A DNA stretch of 64,000 bases. It comes from Palaemon carinicauda. Taxonomy: Eukaryota; Arthropoda; Malacostraca; Decapoda; Palaemonidae. Made by a program: the position numbers and the translations under genes. How positions within the stretch are numbered: position 1 is the first letter of the stretch; each line of letters opens with the position of its first letter. The notes beneath the pieces are model-generated. The model saw nothing but the letters and a program-made list of their open reading frames with translations. It made no database searches and was not told the origin of the DNA. Of the stretch, positions 22,829 to 34,396 are shown in pieces. Location of the stretch: the NCBI RefSeq assembly GCF_036898095.1, contig NC_090739.1:68344351-68408350 (forward strand). Direction: 5' to 3'.

Positions 22829-24422
22829 ATGAGGGACTGTCTCTTCCTCAGAGCTCATGATGACGCTATTATTCCCCAGACAAAACCTGAGATCCCCTTG
22901 GTTCAACTTCAGGTCCAGCAGACCAAGGAACCTGACGTTGCGGATACATTGGAGGGTATCTATTTGGACGACAACATGTCTGTCATCTCAGAGGAGACGG
23001 AGAAGAATCTCCTCGTGGAAGAGTTAGATCAGGAGGCAGTTGCCCCCCCTGAAGAGAATGTTGAGAATGCCGAAGTAGCTTCGGTTTCTTCAGCTGTAGC
23101 GGCCGATCCGGCACCATCAACTTCATCTCAACCACCTCAGCTCGATTCGATCACGAGCACTCTTCACTCCTTGATCTCCATGGTGCAGGACCTACAGAAG
23201 AGGTCGTCCGAGAAGGAAACCACTTTTCGGACGGAGATTGAGCAGCTGGTGTCTTCACGTTTGACCCCGAAGAAGCTGAACGTGAAGGACCTTCCCGTTT
23301 TCTCTGACGTTAACCCTTGGAGGTACGCAGAGCATATGCCTATGTCAGCAGGCAAAATTTTCCTCTCGGAGAAACTGGGCACGGTACCAGTGGAGGAAAT
23401 CGAGTTCTGGCCCAGCAGAGGGGCCTATCCGGACTGTTACGTCCGCCTTAGAAATGAACCGGCGTCTAAAGAAGAGACGGAGCCCAAGGAGACAATTGTC
23501 CTTGAGCTTGCTAAAGTACAAGCCTTATTTTCTAAAACTATGAAAGAGAGGGCTTTCACTAGTTCGAAGGTACCGGCTCTTAGCAAAAAACACCCATCGT
23601 TTGTTGCTGACCCCCAACGCGCTTTTCCCTTTATGGATAAAGGGTTTAAAGCAGCTCTAAAGGCCGTGGAGGCAGGAAAGCTTTGCCCCACATTAGAAGA
23701 AAGCAAGCCTTTCTCCCTTGCTGGACGTCAGTTCAACGAAGACCTCCCAAAGCTGACAGATTTTCTCTTAAAGAGAGAACACGAGACTAAGGAACGCCTG
23801 GCTGCTTCCATGTCTCTCCAAACAGGGCTAGAGACGATGGCTAATATCCCTGATACCCCGGATATGTACATGGTTTTCGCCAAGGCTCACTTGGCTACGG
23901 TAACGAAGGACCTGTACAACTTCTTCAAGGCCAGAAGGGCCTGTAGGGAGTTTGTGTTTGCTTCCGCTTCCGTTAAACACGAACCTAGGAAGCTGATAGC
24001 TTCTAACATCTGGGGAAAAAACCTCTTCCCGAGTGAAGTGGTCAAGGAGGTTGTAGACAAAGCCGCCTCGGAGAATAGAAATCTTCTTTCCAAATGGGGC
24101 TTCATCTTCAAAACGGAAATCTTCAGCTGACGAGGGTCCCCAGCCGAAGAGCAAGTCTAAACAACCTCGCTTGCCCTCTCGGCCAAAGCAGCAACAGCTT
24201 CCCATGGCCACGGTGCCCCAGACCACCACCTTTCAACTGGTGCCCCAAACTCTGGCATCTCAGTCGCCAGTGTTCACCCCAGTTTACGAAAGGCAAGCTG
24301 CTACTTTCAAGCCAAAGTCTCGAGGTTCCTTTCGGGGTCCCTCTAGGCGCCCCTTCAGAGGCAGGGGCAACAGAGGTGGTCGTGGCCAAGGAGGTAAATC
24401 CTCCAGTCAGCACTCTAAGTGA
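22829..24422 (+). pseudogene. DIRS A gag-like protein
   Basis: A 433-codon frame (22829-24130) followed after a small frameshift near 24113 by 24120-24422. The frame is open upstream of Met 22829, so that Met is not necessarily the native start. The N-terminal third is acidic (EETEKNLLVEELDQE), then comes a possible coiled coil (STLHSLISMVQDLQKRS), a conserved core (VNPWRYAEHMPM...LSEKLGTVPVEEIEFWP), and, after the frameshift, an Arg/Gly-rich tail (RGSFRGPSRRPFRGRGNRGG) like the tails of B and E gag. The basic tail presumably binds element RNA. The gag end overlaps the pol frame. Confidence 0.8.
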
Positions 24423-26346
24423 GATGCTGCCGGTAGGAGGGAGACTTCTCCATTTTCAGGATCGGTGGACCTTCGATCCTTGGGCCCACAGCCTGATCAA
24501 GAAAGGACTGGGCTGGGGTTGGAACTCAACCCCACCAAGCTTTCCTCAATTCTTCCAACCATCAACCCCAGTTCTGGAAGAATATGTTCAAGAACTATTG
24601 GACAAGAGAGTCATAAGGAAAGCAAAGTCCATCAAATTCCAAGGAAGGCTATTCTGTGTTCCGAAGAAGGATTCGGAAAAGCTCAGAGTCATTCTGGACT
24701 TATCACCACTCAACAAGTTCATTGTGAACTACAAGTTCAGAATGCTGACGCTTCAGCACATAAGGACCCTTCTGCCCAAATGGGCATACACAGTCTCCAT
24801 AGACATGACGGATGCTTACTGGCATGTGCCAATCAACCGTCAAGTTTCCCCCTACCTAGGGTTCAAGCTCCAGAAAAGAAAATACGTTTTCAGAGCCATG
24901 CCCTTCGGTCTGAACATTGCTCCAAGAATATTCACAAAGCTTGCGAACACAGTCATTCGACAACTACGCCTCAAGGGTGTCCAGGTGATGGCCTACCTGG
25001 ACAATTGGCTGGTGTGGGCAGCATCCAAAGAAGAATGCATGCAAGCCTCCAGAAAAGTGATTCAATTCCTAGAAAACCTAGGATTCAAGATCAACCTGTA
25101 AAAGTCTCGGCTTTCTCCTGCTCGAAGGTTCCAGTGGCTGGGAGTTCACTGGGACCTACAGTCACATTGCCTCTCTTTGCCCACAGCAAAGAGGAAGGAG
25201 ATAGCAAGGTCCGTCAAAAGTCTTCTTCAATCTCAAAGAATATCAAGAAGACAACAGGAGTGTGTGTTGGGGTCTCTCCAGTTTGCCTCTTTGACGGACC
25301 CACTTTTGAGAGTGCAGTTAAAAGATGCATCAGGAGTCTGGAGAAAATACGCTTACAACGATCGAAGAGATCTACGAAGACCATTCCCAAATTGTCTGCG
25401 ATCCATTCTCAAGCCATGGTCGGGAGCAAAGAACCTAAGAAGAAAGGTACCCTTGCAACCACCTCCACCAGCAGTCACCGTTCACATGGATGCCTCGAAG
25501 GAAGGTTGGGGAGGTCACACTCATCGTCGGAAGGTGCAGGGAACCTGGTCTCCACTCTTCAAGTCCTTCCACATAAATTTTCTGGAAGCCATGGCAGTTT
25601 TTCTATCTCTGAAAAAACTGAGACTTCGCTGCTCAATCCACACTCGCCTGGTTTTAGACAGCGAAGTGATAATGAGATGCATAAATCGACAGGGCTCAAG
25701 ATCGCCTCAATTAAATCAAGTGATGTTGGCCATCTTTCATCTATCCAAGAAGATGAAGTGGCACTTGACAGCAGTCGACCTCCAAGGATTCCGCAATGTG
25801 ACAGCGGATGCTCTATCCAGGATCAACCCGATAAGAGTCCGAATGGTCCCTAGACGCAGGATCATTCTCCTTCATACTGAACAAAGTCCCAGGACTGCAA
25901 GTAGATCTCTTCGCAACGAGCGACAACAAGAAACTACCCCTGTATGTTGCCCCGTACGAGGATCCTCTAGCGGAAGCAACGGACGTGATGTCCGGGGATT
26001 GGAACAGATGGTCCAGGATTTACTTGTTCCCACCAACCAACCTGTTGTTGAAAGCCCTCGACAAATTGAGATCCTTTCGGGGGAGGGCAGCGATAGTGGC
26101 CCACAAGTGGCCAGGCAGTGTCTGGTTCCCTCTGATAACAGAACTACGCCTGAAGCTGATCTCGTTGCCGGAACCAGTTCTAACTCAGCAAGTGCAGAAA
26201 TCGACTGTCTACACTTCATCAGAGAAAACCCAAAACCTTCATCTCATGATTTTCTCACCCTAGCGGTTAAGAAAAGGTTCGGGATTTCTGCAGACAGTAT
26301 TAACTTCTTAGAAGAATATAAGTCAAAGTCTACAAGAAGACAATAA
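24094..26346 (+). pseudogene. DIRS A pol: reverse transcriptase and RNase H
   Basis: One frame with in-frame stops TAA at 25099-25101 and 26344-26346. Homology starts near EMLPVGGRLLHFQDRW (about 24420). RT motifs are LRVILDLSPLN, SIDMTDAYWHVP, AMPFGLNIAPRIF and AYLDNWLVW. The last should be YLDDW, so the second catalytic Asp is Asn. RNase H shows VHMDASKEGWGGH, NFLEAMAVF, VLDSEVIM and TADALSR. The stretch after RNase H is poorly conserved with other DIRS here. The enzyme would copy element RNA and remove the template. Besides the first stop, the YLDN change alone should abolish polymerisation. Confidence 0.9.
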
Positions 26347-27240
26347 GAGTCCTCCTGGAAGAAATGGGTAGCCTTTGTTAAGGCGAAGAAACCGCAAGAG
26401 ATTTCTACGGACTTCTGTTTGTCCTTCTTCATCCATCTTCACAGACAAGGATTAGCGGCTAATACAATTACTACTTGTAAATCTGCATTGACTAGGCCGA
26501 TTCTATACGCCTTCCAGGTGGACTTTTCTAAAGAAATCTTCAACAAGATTCCAAAAGCCTGCGCCAAACTTCGACCTGCAGCCCCTCCAAAGCACATTTC
26601 ATGGTCCTTGGATAAGGTTGTTCATCTGGCTTCAACTTTGAACAATGAAGATTGCTCGCTGAAAGACTTGACTCAGAAGGTGATTTTTCTTTTTGCACTA
26701 GCCTCAGGAGCCAGAGTTAGTGAGATAGTGGCCCTCTCGAGGGATGATGGCCACATTCAGTTTACAACGAATGGAGATTTAAATCTTTTTCCGGATCCGA
26801 CGTTTCTCGCCAAAAACGAGCTGCCCACTAAGAGATGGGGTCCCTGGAGAATCTGCCCTCTGAAGGAAGAAGCATACCTCTGCCCAGTGGAATGCCTAAA
26901 GGTCTATCTTCATAGAACTTCAGACTTTAAGGGAGGTCAGCTTTTCAGGGGAGAGACTTCTGGTTCGACGTTATCCTTGAAACAGATAAGGGCGAAAATC
27001 ACCTACTTTATTCGCAGAGCGGATCCTGACAGTACACGCGCAGGTCACGATCCGAGAAAAGTTGCCTCGTCTCTAAACTTCTTTCAGACTATGTCGTTTG
27101 AAAACCTGCATGCCTATACTGGATGGATTCTTCCAGGGTATTCTTTAAGCATTACGCAAAGCAATTACAGGAAATCAAGTTTCATGTGATAGCTGCAGGT
27201 AGTGTAATAAAACCTGCTGCTTGATTACTGCGAAGGACAG
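26347..27240 (+). pseudogene. DIRS A tyrosine recombinase
   Basis: It continues in the same frame as pol after the TAA at 26344-26346, which replaces the Tyr of the STRRQYESSWKKW-type motif, so RT, RNase H and recombinase were probably one long frame in this family. The main segment (26419-27189) has the first catalytic Arg in LASGARVSEIVAL and the H-x-x-R box in AGHDPRKVASSLN. The nucleophilic Tyr lies after a frameshift near 27140, in the out-of-frame continuation FFKHYAKQL. The protein would join circular element DNA to the target. It is inactive as it stands. Confidence 0.88.
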
Positions 27241-28057
27241 TGCACTAATAGTCACTTTTAGTGAAGGGTGTACATGATAGACTTAGGTATATCATGATAA
27301 GTATTATGTTGTTAAAGACACTATGAACTGTCTTATCTCACGAGGTGACCTCAAGCATAATAATTTGACACAAGTGCCAGCATTTTATATGCTAGTGTTC
27401 CTGGTAATAACATTATGCAGTGAAATATTTTATTTCTTTGAGTGGCTTTTGTTTCTCTTTCAGATGAAACTTATTTATTTTTGTTATTACTGTTATGCTT
27501 TTATGCAATATGTTTAGCATAAATATATTAATTCCAATCATGATTTCTGTGTTTCTTGTAAATAAACATTAGAAGGAATCTCTGCGTCTCTTTCGCCTCA
27601 AGATTTTATAGATCATGTATATCAGAGCATCCTTGATCCTCTTAGGACTTTGTAAGACTAATGTCTTCTCTATTATGCAAACAGGTAAGTTTGGTTGTAC
27701 TATGTCTATATTACTGTTTTATGATCCCTACGTGAACATAAACCTATCTGTCTAGATCCGGACCTGGGAGGTACAGTATTCTATTCATTACCCATTAGTA
27801 CAAACTATGCTTTACGTATATAAGGACACAATATACTTCTGCTTGCTAATTGTTCTTTGAACTCACAATTTTCGGGTTTTATTCCTAGAGTCTATATAGA
27901 CTTTTCCCTGAAGGGGCAGGAAGAGCTGTCATTTGGTATGCTCAGTTGATTGATGTATTACGGTAACATCAAGTGTCTTTGGTCTTGGTGACCAGATAGG
28001 GAATAGTTAAGTCGAGATAACGGCACTATTATAAATCCACAGATACATTAATGCTCT
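27241..28057 (+). other. 3' untranslated stretch of DIRS A
   Basis: AT-rich, with no coding frame that resembles a protein. It separates the recombinase gene from the ICR. Confidence 0.6.
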
Positions 28058-28552
28058 GGTAAACTTCCATCAGCACGACATGGCCTAAGCCCAAAAAACG
28101 GATTTTTGGGTGAAAGAGCCATGTTGTCCTGATGGACCCACCCTCCTTTAATAAAAGGATATGAATCCCTCCCTTTGGTACTGTATCAGCAACACCTACG
28201 AAGCTACAAAGAATGGTTTAGGTGGCGCCTCGCGGTGGCGATTGGGCGAACTATTTGCAGTACATTAGGAGAATCGAGTGTTTACCTTTTTAACGACTCT
28301 CCTATTTTCTTGCCACTTTTCCCTCTCGAAGTGAAAATCGCTATTTGGGGAGTAAATAGCTGTGAGATGTGTCAAGATACGTCCTTACGCGATATCCCTT
28401 TGTGATTTTTTAAGAGATACTCGCTCCAGGAGTTAGAATTCTGGATACCTTTGGTAAATTCTCTGGGATATATCACTGTAGTCACATATAACCTAGGAAG
28501 CCACTTATGAAGGAACTTCCATCAGGACGACATGGCTCTTTCACCCAAAAAT
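28058..28552 (+). repeat. Internal complementary region and 3' ITR of DIRS A
   Basis: The ICR (about 28058-28135) reads AACTTCCATCAGCACGACAT through GGTGAAAGAGCCATGTTGTC. Its first half is the complement of the element's left end (5414-5455) and its second half the complement of its right end (28515-28552), fused at CCCAAAAAACGGATTTTTGG. The 3' ITR (28198-28552) is the inverted partner of 5414-5755. Confidence 0.88.
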
Positions 28553-29635
28553 AGATTTTTCACTTCGCTCAAAATCCGTTTATTCAGGGAGAAGCAGTCT
28601 TGGAAAAGCTCAAAACTCTTGAAGAACCGCGAGTATTAAGAGTTCTATTAACCTAAATAGTCGTTGTTCTGTTGACTGAATTTTTCCCAGGGAAGATGTC
28701 AGTTAGACTCCTATTGTGATGCATAAAGCAAATTTACTGCGACTTAGTCTGAGAGTGATAGCCTACAAGCAATCTTTATTCACTCCAGAGTTCTTCTTAA
28801 TTTTACCATGAGAAGTTCCAGTACCGAGGATTGTTCTCTCTACATTAGAAGTTCTGTTGTCCATCTCACTCCCTTGGATCTCCTAGTCTTATACTATGGA
28901 GTCAAGAGAGATTCCAGGAGTCCAGACTTTCTCCTGGATACTGAAGGGCATCGACCATTACTGTAGTACAGTATTGGTGAAAAAAGTGGCTAAAAAGATA
29001 TCTGGGAAAAGTAAACAATTCGTAAGAGGAAATCATTTAAGGCCAAGGTTTTCTTGTTAGGAGGTATGGAAGACATTTACTCTCGTCGCCATACTTGATT
29101 CCTATTCATAATTAGTGATGACCGTTGTCTACACAATGGTGACAATACGTGAAGGGGGAGTCTGGTCTAAGCCCATTCATAAATCTCAATTGCCAAGCAG
29201 CCAGGCAGGAGTAAGGGCATATCTTTTAGTTTTAAATATCCTCTATCAAGGAGTTGTCTTCTCATTTATCTTTCCCAGAGAGGCTTCCTAGACTCTCTAG
29301 AATAGTGTTTTTACCACTGGACAGGAAAGACAAGTGGTCAAACTTTTTTACTTTAAAACTGAGCTTTATTTTTAGTTTGTTATATCCCCCATAGATTTAT
29401 GAAAAGCAAAAGGTTCCTCTCACAGGGAAGAGTTCTGCTTACTCATAGTACTCTGACGTTTAACACCACTCAAATTGAGGATAGAGACATCAGTCCTCAG
29501 AATGGGTGAATATTTTCCCAGGAGAGGTCGAGGGGGGGTACCAGTAAATTGTCATGGTTCAGCAGGAAAATTACTCCTCTGAGAGGTGTTCTGCCATAAT
29601 GGAAAAGTTTAGTCTTGAGGAAGATCATTCCTTAT
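28553..29635. other. Unassigned DNA between DIRS A and DIRS B
   Basis: No coding frame of note, no terminal repeat and no tandem repeat is visible in this 1.1 kb. It may be an old unclassified repeat. Confidence 0.5.
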
Positions 29636-29660
29636 AAAAATGATATTTTCATTAATAAAA
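29636..29660 (-). repeat. Detached 25-bp tip of the DIRS B 3' ITR
   Basis: The bases match the complement of the outer-end half of B's ICR (AATGAAAATATCATTTTT at 39035-39052). They lie immediately left of element II. Confidence 0.75.
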
Positions 29661-30010
29661 TGACAAATTCGAAGATAATTTGTATTTTTCCTAACCATAC
29701 AAACCTTAGCTATTTACATTGGGTTTACCTATTAGCGTAGCTGAAATGGCAAGCCATTAGAATTTAACGAGGGTGTAATACCCCCGCGCTAGTTAGCGGG
29801 GGGGGAGTGGTAGCTAGCTACCCCTCCCACCCAGGTGAATGCTCCACTTTCACTTAGAGGTAGGACTTGTCTTGGGGGACAGGGCTGGTGGGCAAATATA
29901 TATAAATAGCTAAGGTTTGTATGGTTAGGAAAAATACAAATTATCTTCAAATTTGTCATTTGTTCCGTAACCGAAATACAAACCACGCTATTTACATTGG
30001 GTGACTTACC
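29661..30010 (-). repeat. 3' ITR and ICR of DIRS II
   Basis: The outer part (29661-29875) is the inverted partner of 38600-38780 (shared GGTAGCTAGCTACC, TTAACGAGGGTGTAATACCC and complements). The ICR at about 29910-30000 reads TAGCTAAGGTTTGTATGGTT through TTTGTTCCGTAACCGAAATA, the fused complement of the two ends. Confidence 0.85.
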
Positions 30011-30499
30011 CCTTAGGAAGGGTGGAAAGTCCCCAGCCATACTGGCTTTGGCTTTACCCGGGGACTCAGAATCCGAGTGAGTCGCACTCGAGAAAAGGAG
30101 TCCCTGCACCTCACAAGTTCCTTACTCCGCAAGAAACCGTGTGGCCTACATAAGCTTGTGTGTGAAGGAAGAAGTGTGACCCGTCCTAGGCAGTTGACCT
30201 GGAGTTCCAGAAGGAACTCTGGGTTAGGACATTCCCAATACCACCTCGTCAAGGTATGGGGGACGCGACAGTATTGACTCAATACTCGGAACACAAGGAA
30301 GCATGGTTTACCTGCAGAGGTTCGAGGTCAGCTATGCAGAGACCAGGATGCTGCTTCCCAGTAGAGGGGAAAATGAAGAAAGAAGTAAGGGCCAGACATA
30401 CTTCTTTCGTTCATGCACACTAAAACCTGATAACAATGCCCTCAACCTTCTGCTACCTGTCCAAAAAGGAGCCTGAGGTTAGACCAGCTGTTGTGTAGC

Positions 30500-31560
30500 C
30501 ACCACAGAGCGATAGAAACGTATCGAAACTCCTGTGGGTCACGCCCTGCAGGAAGCAGGCTGCGAAGGTCATTAGATGCTTCCAGACTCCAGCTTGTAGC
30601 ACCTGCGTCACAGAGTAGTATTACTCAAAGGCGAGGGACGTTGCGATGTATCGACATCGTGTTGTAGGGCGACGTGACGGAGGAGGATCTGGATTCAGGT
30701 AGCGATGAATGTCCTTGAGTCTGAGCTGAAGAGGTATACTGGTGACTCTCCCCCGTGTCCTTCTTGTGCTCCCAACCCGGCTGCACGTGAGGACAAACTG
30801 CAGCTGTTCCCAAAGCTAACCTCTCGATTCCTTTACTGGCAAGAAGGAGAAGGTTTTGGGACATCAGATATAAAATGGTGACTCGAAATCTTGAAGGAAT
30901 TGGACCGAAGGCCGGGACCCCAAGATTCTGAGTCTGGCCAACAACTCAGGAGCGAACCTGAATGTTGCCTTCCCCCATTCCTTAGAAAGGGCGGAGTCGT
31001 ACGAGACCAAGAAGATTGCTTACACACTGGCCGCGGCCAGAGTGAGCAGGAGACCCAAGACGGAATACGATCAGAGGCCTGACGTAAAGGGTCTTGAGAA
31101 GATCTCTTAAGGGACTAAAAAGTCCGAGCCATGCTCCATGCTGGAGGTCTCACTCCGACTAGGGCAGGGACGTTCGCAGCTTCGCATGAGCGAGGAAAGG
31201 TCCAGCGGGAAGGAAAAAGTTATTCCTTTAAGCCTGAAGGCTGAGCGACAGGCTTCATTGCCGAGAGCGGAAAGGAGTTTCCCCCCGCCGAAAGGCAATA
31301 AGTTCGTTATTGCTGGAGAAGAGGCCTCAAGGGAAGAGGTATATCTCCCACGACACCAACCACCGAAGACTCTCCACTTCGCCTGGAAGACCCCTGCGGA
31401 TGACTATCGCAGATGACGCGACCTCCGTCCCGCGACTGTAGCGGGTTGTCTCTTCTTGAGGAGGAGGCGTAGTGTCTCCAGGCATGAAGCCGAAGCGACG
31501 CCCCGGCTCTGAAAGATGTTGCAGTGTGGTTGTTCGAGAAGCCTGTGCCGTGGGAGAAGC
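30500..31560 (-). pseudogene. Tyrosine recombinase of DIRS II (decayed)
   Basis: Minus-strand islands match the DIRS I recombinase: VLQAGVWKHLMTFAACFLQG followed by VTHRSFDTF near 30520-30610 (region of the nucleophile, with Tyr replaced), and LETLRLLLKKRQPATVAGRR with SRHLR near 31404-31480 (N-terminal region). Frameshifts separate them. The assignment rests on similarity to I and on position. Confidence 0.6.
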
Positions 31561-32089
31561 TCTCCCGGGAGTTCCGTCAGGGGAAGCAGAGGGTCTGGAA
31601 ACCGTTCTGCGTATAGTCCCAGTGGAGCTCTCAGGGCCATTGAAAGGTTGACAGACAACCTGGTCTTGTTGAGACCCATTCTCAACAGACAACAAAGGAG
31701 GGAAGACGCAGGCGTCGATGTTGTCCCACCATCACCGGAATGCATCTTGCCAGAGTCTCAGGGTCTGAGACTGGGGGGACGAACAGCGGAAGCTTGAGGT
31801 TCCAAGCTGTCGCGATCAGGTCCCCCAGGCTAGGACTTGCTGGTTACTCAAGGCCAAAGACCCCTAGGTTTCTCTCTACGAGGCTCTGCTAGGATAGTCA
31901 GAGAGAACATTCCTCTGCCCGGAATGAGAGAGCCGATGGTGGTATTGAGAGGATCTCAAATCATCTCAGTATCTCTACTGCAAGATGCGAAGGTAGAAAA
32001 TGCGTCCCGTTGGTTAGAACACGCCAGTACCATGAAGTCGACGTGCACGGAGCGACTCGGCAGGAGATGTAGGATCTGTAGAGGGGCCA

Positions 32090-32200
32090 GACTACGGCCC
32101 CTAAGCCCCTAGGCCTGGACCGGAACATGCCACCGCCCCCCCCCCCCCCCTTTCTTTGACGAGTCCGAGAACAGCATCAAAAATGTGGGGAAAGGACGAG
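32090..32200 (-). pseudogene. RNase H core remnant of DIRS II
   Basis: The coding strand reads LMLFSDSSKK, the first catalytic Asp motif of the DIRS RNase H, and then runs into a 15-base G tract (C at 32136-32150 on the plus strand) exactly where the GWG codons should be. Element I has a similar tract at the same motif. Neighbouring RNase H motifs are not readable. Confidence 0.6.
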
Positions 32201-32619
32201 AATATCCACTCCCATCAAGAGGTTCCATAAGTCAACACCCATTGCAGGTCTAATCGTTCCGCTGGTCCCATAGGGCCAGAAAGTCCGGTTAATCGTTGCT
32301 TTGAAACCACCGGAACTTGGGCCGCCCAACAGGGAACTTATCCTAAGGCGACCGTTCGGAACTTTAGACGGGTCAATGAGGAAAAGAGAACTAGGAAACG
32401 TTCCAAGGTAGGGCTGCAAGCTCTGCTTGACTGAGAACAGGTACTGCGACTCTCCTCAGCCTTGCCACAGTCAACTGCAGGGAAGGCTCGGAGGAGGCGG
32501 CAACAGAATCTGGCGTCCCCAGGCGGACACCCATCCAAGTACCGACCAGACCCGACGTTGCTTAACCTCGCTGGACGGACGAGAAGCGGGGTTTCCAACA
32601 TGGTAAGGCCGCTGACTCA

Positions 32620-33060
32620 ATATCATGGCTAGATACTCCAGATGTTGAGGCAGAAGAAGAGAAGGCTCCTAGCAAAATACCATGAACCCACACTCATGGT
32701 AAGCATCCGGAAGCTTGTCCCGGCGCTGAAAAAGGTCGAACCCGAGCCTACCGGAGTTGACCAGACCTCCAAAAGGCGAAGGAGGCGGAAGCCTGCACCT
32801 GAGCGGCCATGAGGAAAGCAGGGAGAGTTCTCTGGGGGAAAACCTGCGATGCCACGGCAGGATCGCCACACTGCATCTTAAGCAGGAATACCTGTAGTCT
32901 AGGCTGAATTCCACGAGCTTCCTGGAAGATGGATGGAATGGAAACTGAAAGTACCCGTCCTTCCGATCCAGGGCCTAAGGAGTCCTGTCGCTTCATTACC
33001 AGTCTGATCGATTCTGCTGTTCCACGCTGGACGAAGATTGTTCGACAAACTTGATCAGAG
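32620..33060 (-). pseudogene. Reverse transcriptase remnant of DIRS II
   Basis: Minus-strand frames contain SVSIPSIFQEARGIQPRLQV and, in a second frame, MEFSLDYRYSCLRCS, together equivalent to the stretch between RT motifs A and B (PIHPSSRKLVEFSL...). A third island, VNSGRLGFDLFQRRDKLPDA, follows the position of the YLDDW active site and resembles the ADSKASLLRHRDKLL stretch of element I. No continuous frame remains. Confidence 0.6.
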
Positions 33061-33099
33061 CTGAGAGGTCGACTACGGAACTCCCGTCTCAGATACTTC

Positions 33100-34390
33100 C
33101 TTACAAGAAAGGATCGACTGAAGAAGCCGGGGGGTGAAGCCGTCGACGATCCTATGGAGGACCTTCTCCTAAGGCATGGATCATTCTGCCCAAACGGGCA
33201 AACTCTTGCCGACCCTATGGCATAGAGGTTCAGATACACTGAATTCGCTGACAGAGACGGCAGGTGCGATATCCTTGGCTGATCACAGAGATCGTGCAGG
33301 AATGGGCATCGGGAAGCTGTCATCCGGATGAGTAACCTTAGGCATCCTCCCTGCGTGAAACCTGCAAGGGGGAGGGTGCCAATCCTAGAGTTTGTGAACT
33401 CTGCCGCTCCCTCTAGGACTATGCCCCCCCGGGAGAGCCTCGCGTGCCACCTGTTCCTGACAGGAGGGAATTGCTATTGGACACCTTGTCTCAGTTGTCG
33501 TAGCCGGTCCGATAACTTAGGCCGACGTGGCTGAAAGAAAGAGGCGCAGGAGCCCTGCAGGGTCTGGAAGAAAGCGCCTTGGAGGAGTGAAAACGGAAGT
33601 CGACTTCCTCCGCACAACCGCTGTCTATGTCTCTGTCCTTGGGCACAAACAAACTCTTCTCAAGGATGGAAGGGTGTCTGAGGTTGTCGACATCCACGGA
33701 TGAGACACCTGAAAGGAAGCCCTCGGTCATTGCGTCCAGATGGTCCAACATCGAGCTTGCCCGCAAGTTCGGAACTTGACGACGAAACGCCAAGGTGCTT
33801 GAGCCCGAGAGGAGGAAAGAACCCATGACCTTCCTGTAACTTCCTTGAACAAAACCTCGGGTCGCAACCGAGGAGGGAAAGGACCTGGTAAGCCCCTTTC
33901 ACGAGATGGAGAAGAGGAAGGGGTAAACCAGTCACCCCTTGGCCGAAGGAAAAATCTTGAACGCAAAGCTCCCTGGCAAAACCCTTCCAGGAAATGACGG
34001 GGAAGGGCTAACCCAGGTTCTGGAAAGAAGAATGTTGCTCAGACCTCCCTGAAGATTCTTCCTGTTCTTGCATGTGCCATGCTCTGCGTTTACGGGGTGA
34101 GGCCGTGTTCTGGAAATACGCTCCAGAAGACTCGCCAGGCTGGCCATGCTGCGAAACCCCAACGGGAATCGCGGTCGCAATCGCCCTGGCGCTCGCGCGA
34201 TGGTAAATCAATGGTTTGCGCGTGGGCGAACGTGGAAGCGCCCATGCGCGGGCACGCAGGAACGCAAACAAAGGTGAGCGAAGGAGCGCAGAAGGAGGGC
34301 GAGCGTGGTAGGAAGGCGAGAGCTGGTGGTCGGCGAGCGATAACCCATAGGCGAGCAATGGATACTGCAAGAATTAAGCCGACGTTCGCG
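33100..34390 (-). pseudogene. Gag C-terminal region of DIRS II
   Basis: This stretch lies between the RT remnant and the tandem array. Minus-strand frames are Ser/Pro/Arg-rich and broken. I assign gag from position only. Confidence 0.4.
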
Positions 34391-34396
34391 CGATGA

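Larger units (their letters stand above)
5414..28552 (+). mobile_element. DIRS-like retrotransposon A (host of nested element I)
   Basis: A complete but mutated plus-strand DIRS element. It has a left inverted terminal repeat (5414-5755), a long leader (5756-8015 plus 22511-22554), gag, RT, RNase H and tyrosine recombinase genes, a 3' untranslated stretch (about 27190-28050), and a right block with ICR and ITR (28058-28552). DIRS elements replicate through an RNA copy but integrate a circular DNA with a tyrosine recombinase, so no target duplication is expected and none is seen. With element I removed it is about 8.6 kb. Its gag and pol resemble those of B and E only in domain order and key motifs, so it is a separate family. 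Confidence 0.88.

Noticed and set aside
24465..25853. A 462-codon frame on the plus strand within DIRS A
   Set aside because: It lies in another register of the RT/RNase H gene, which shows clear catalytic motifs. It is a shadow frame.
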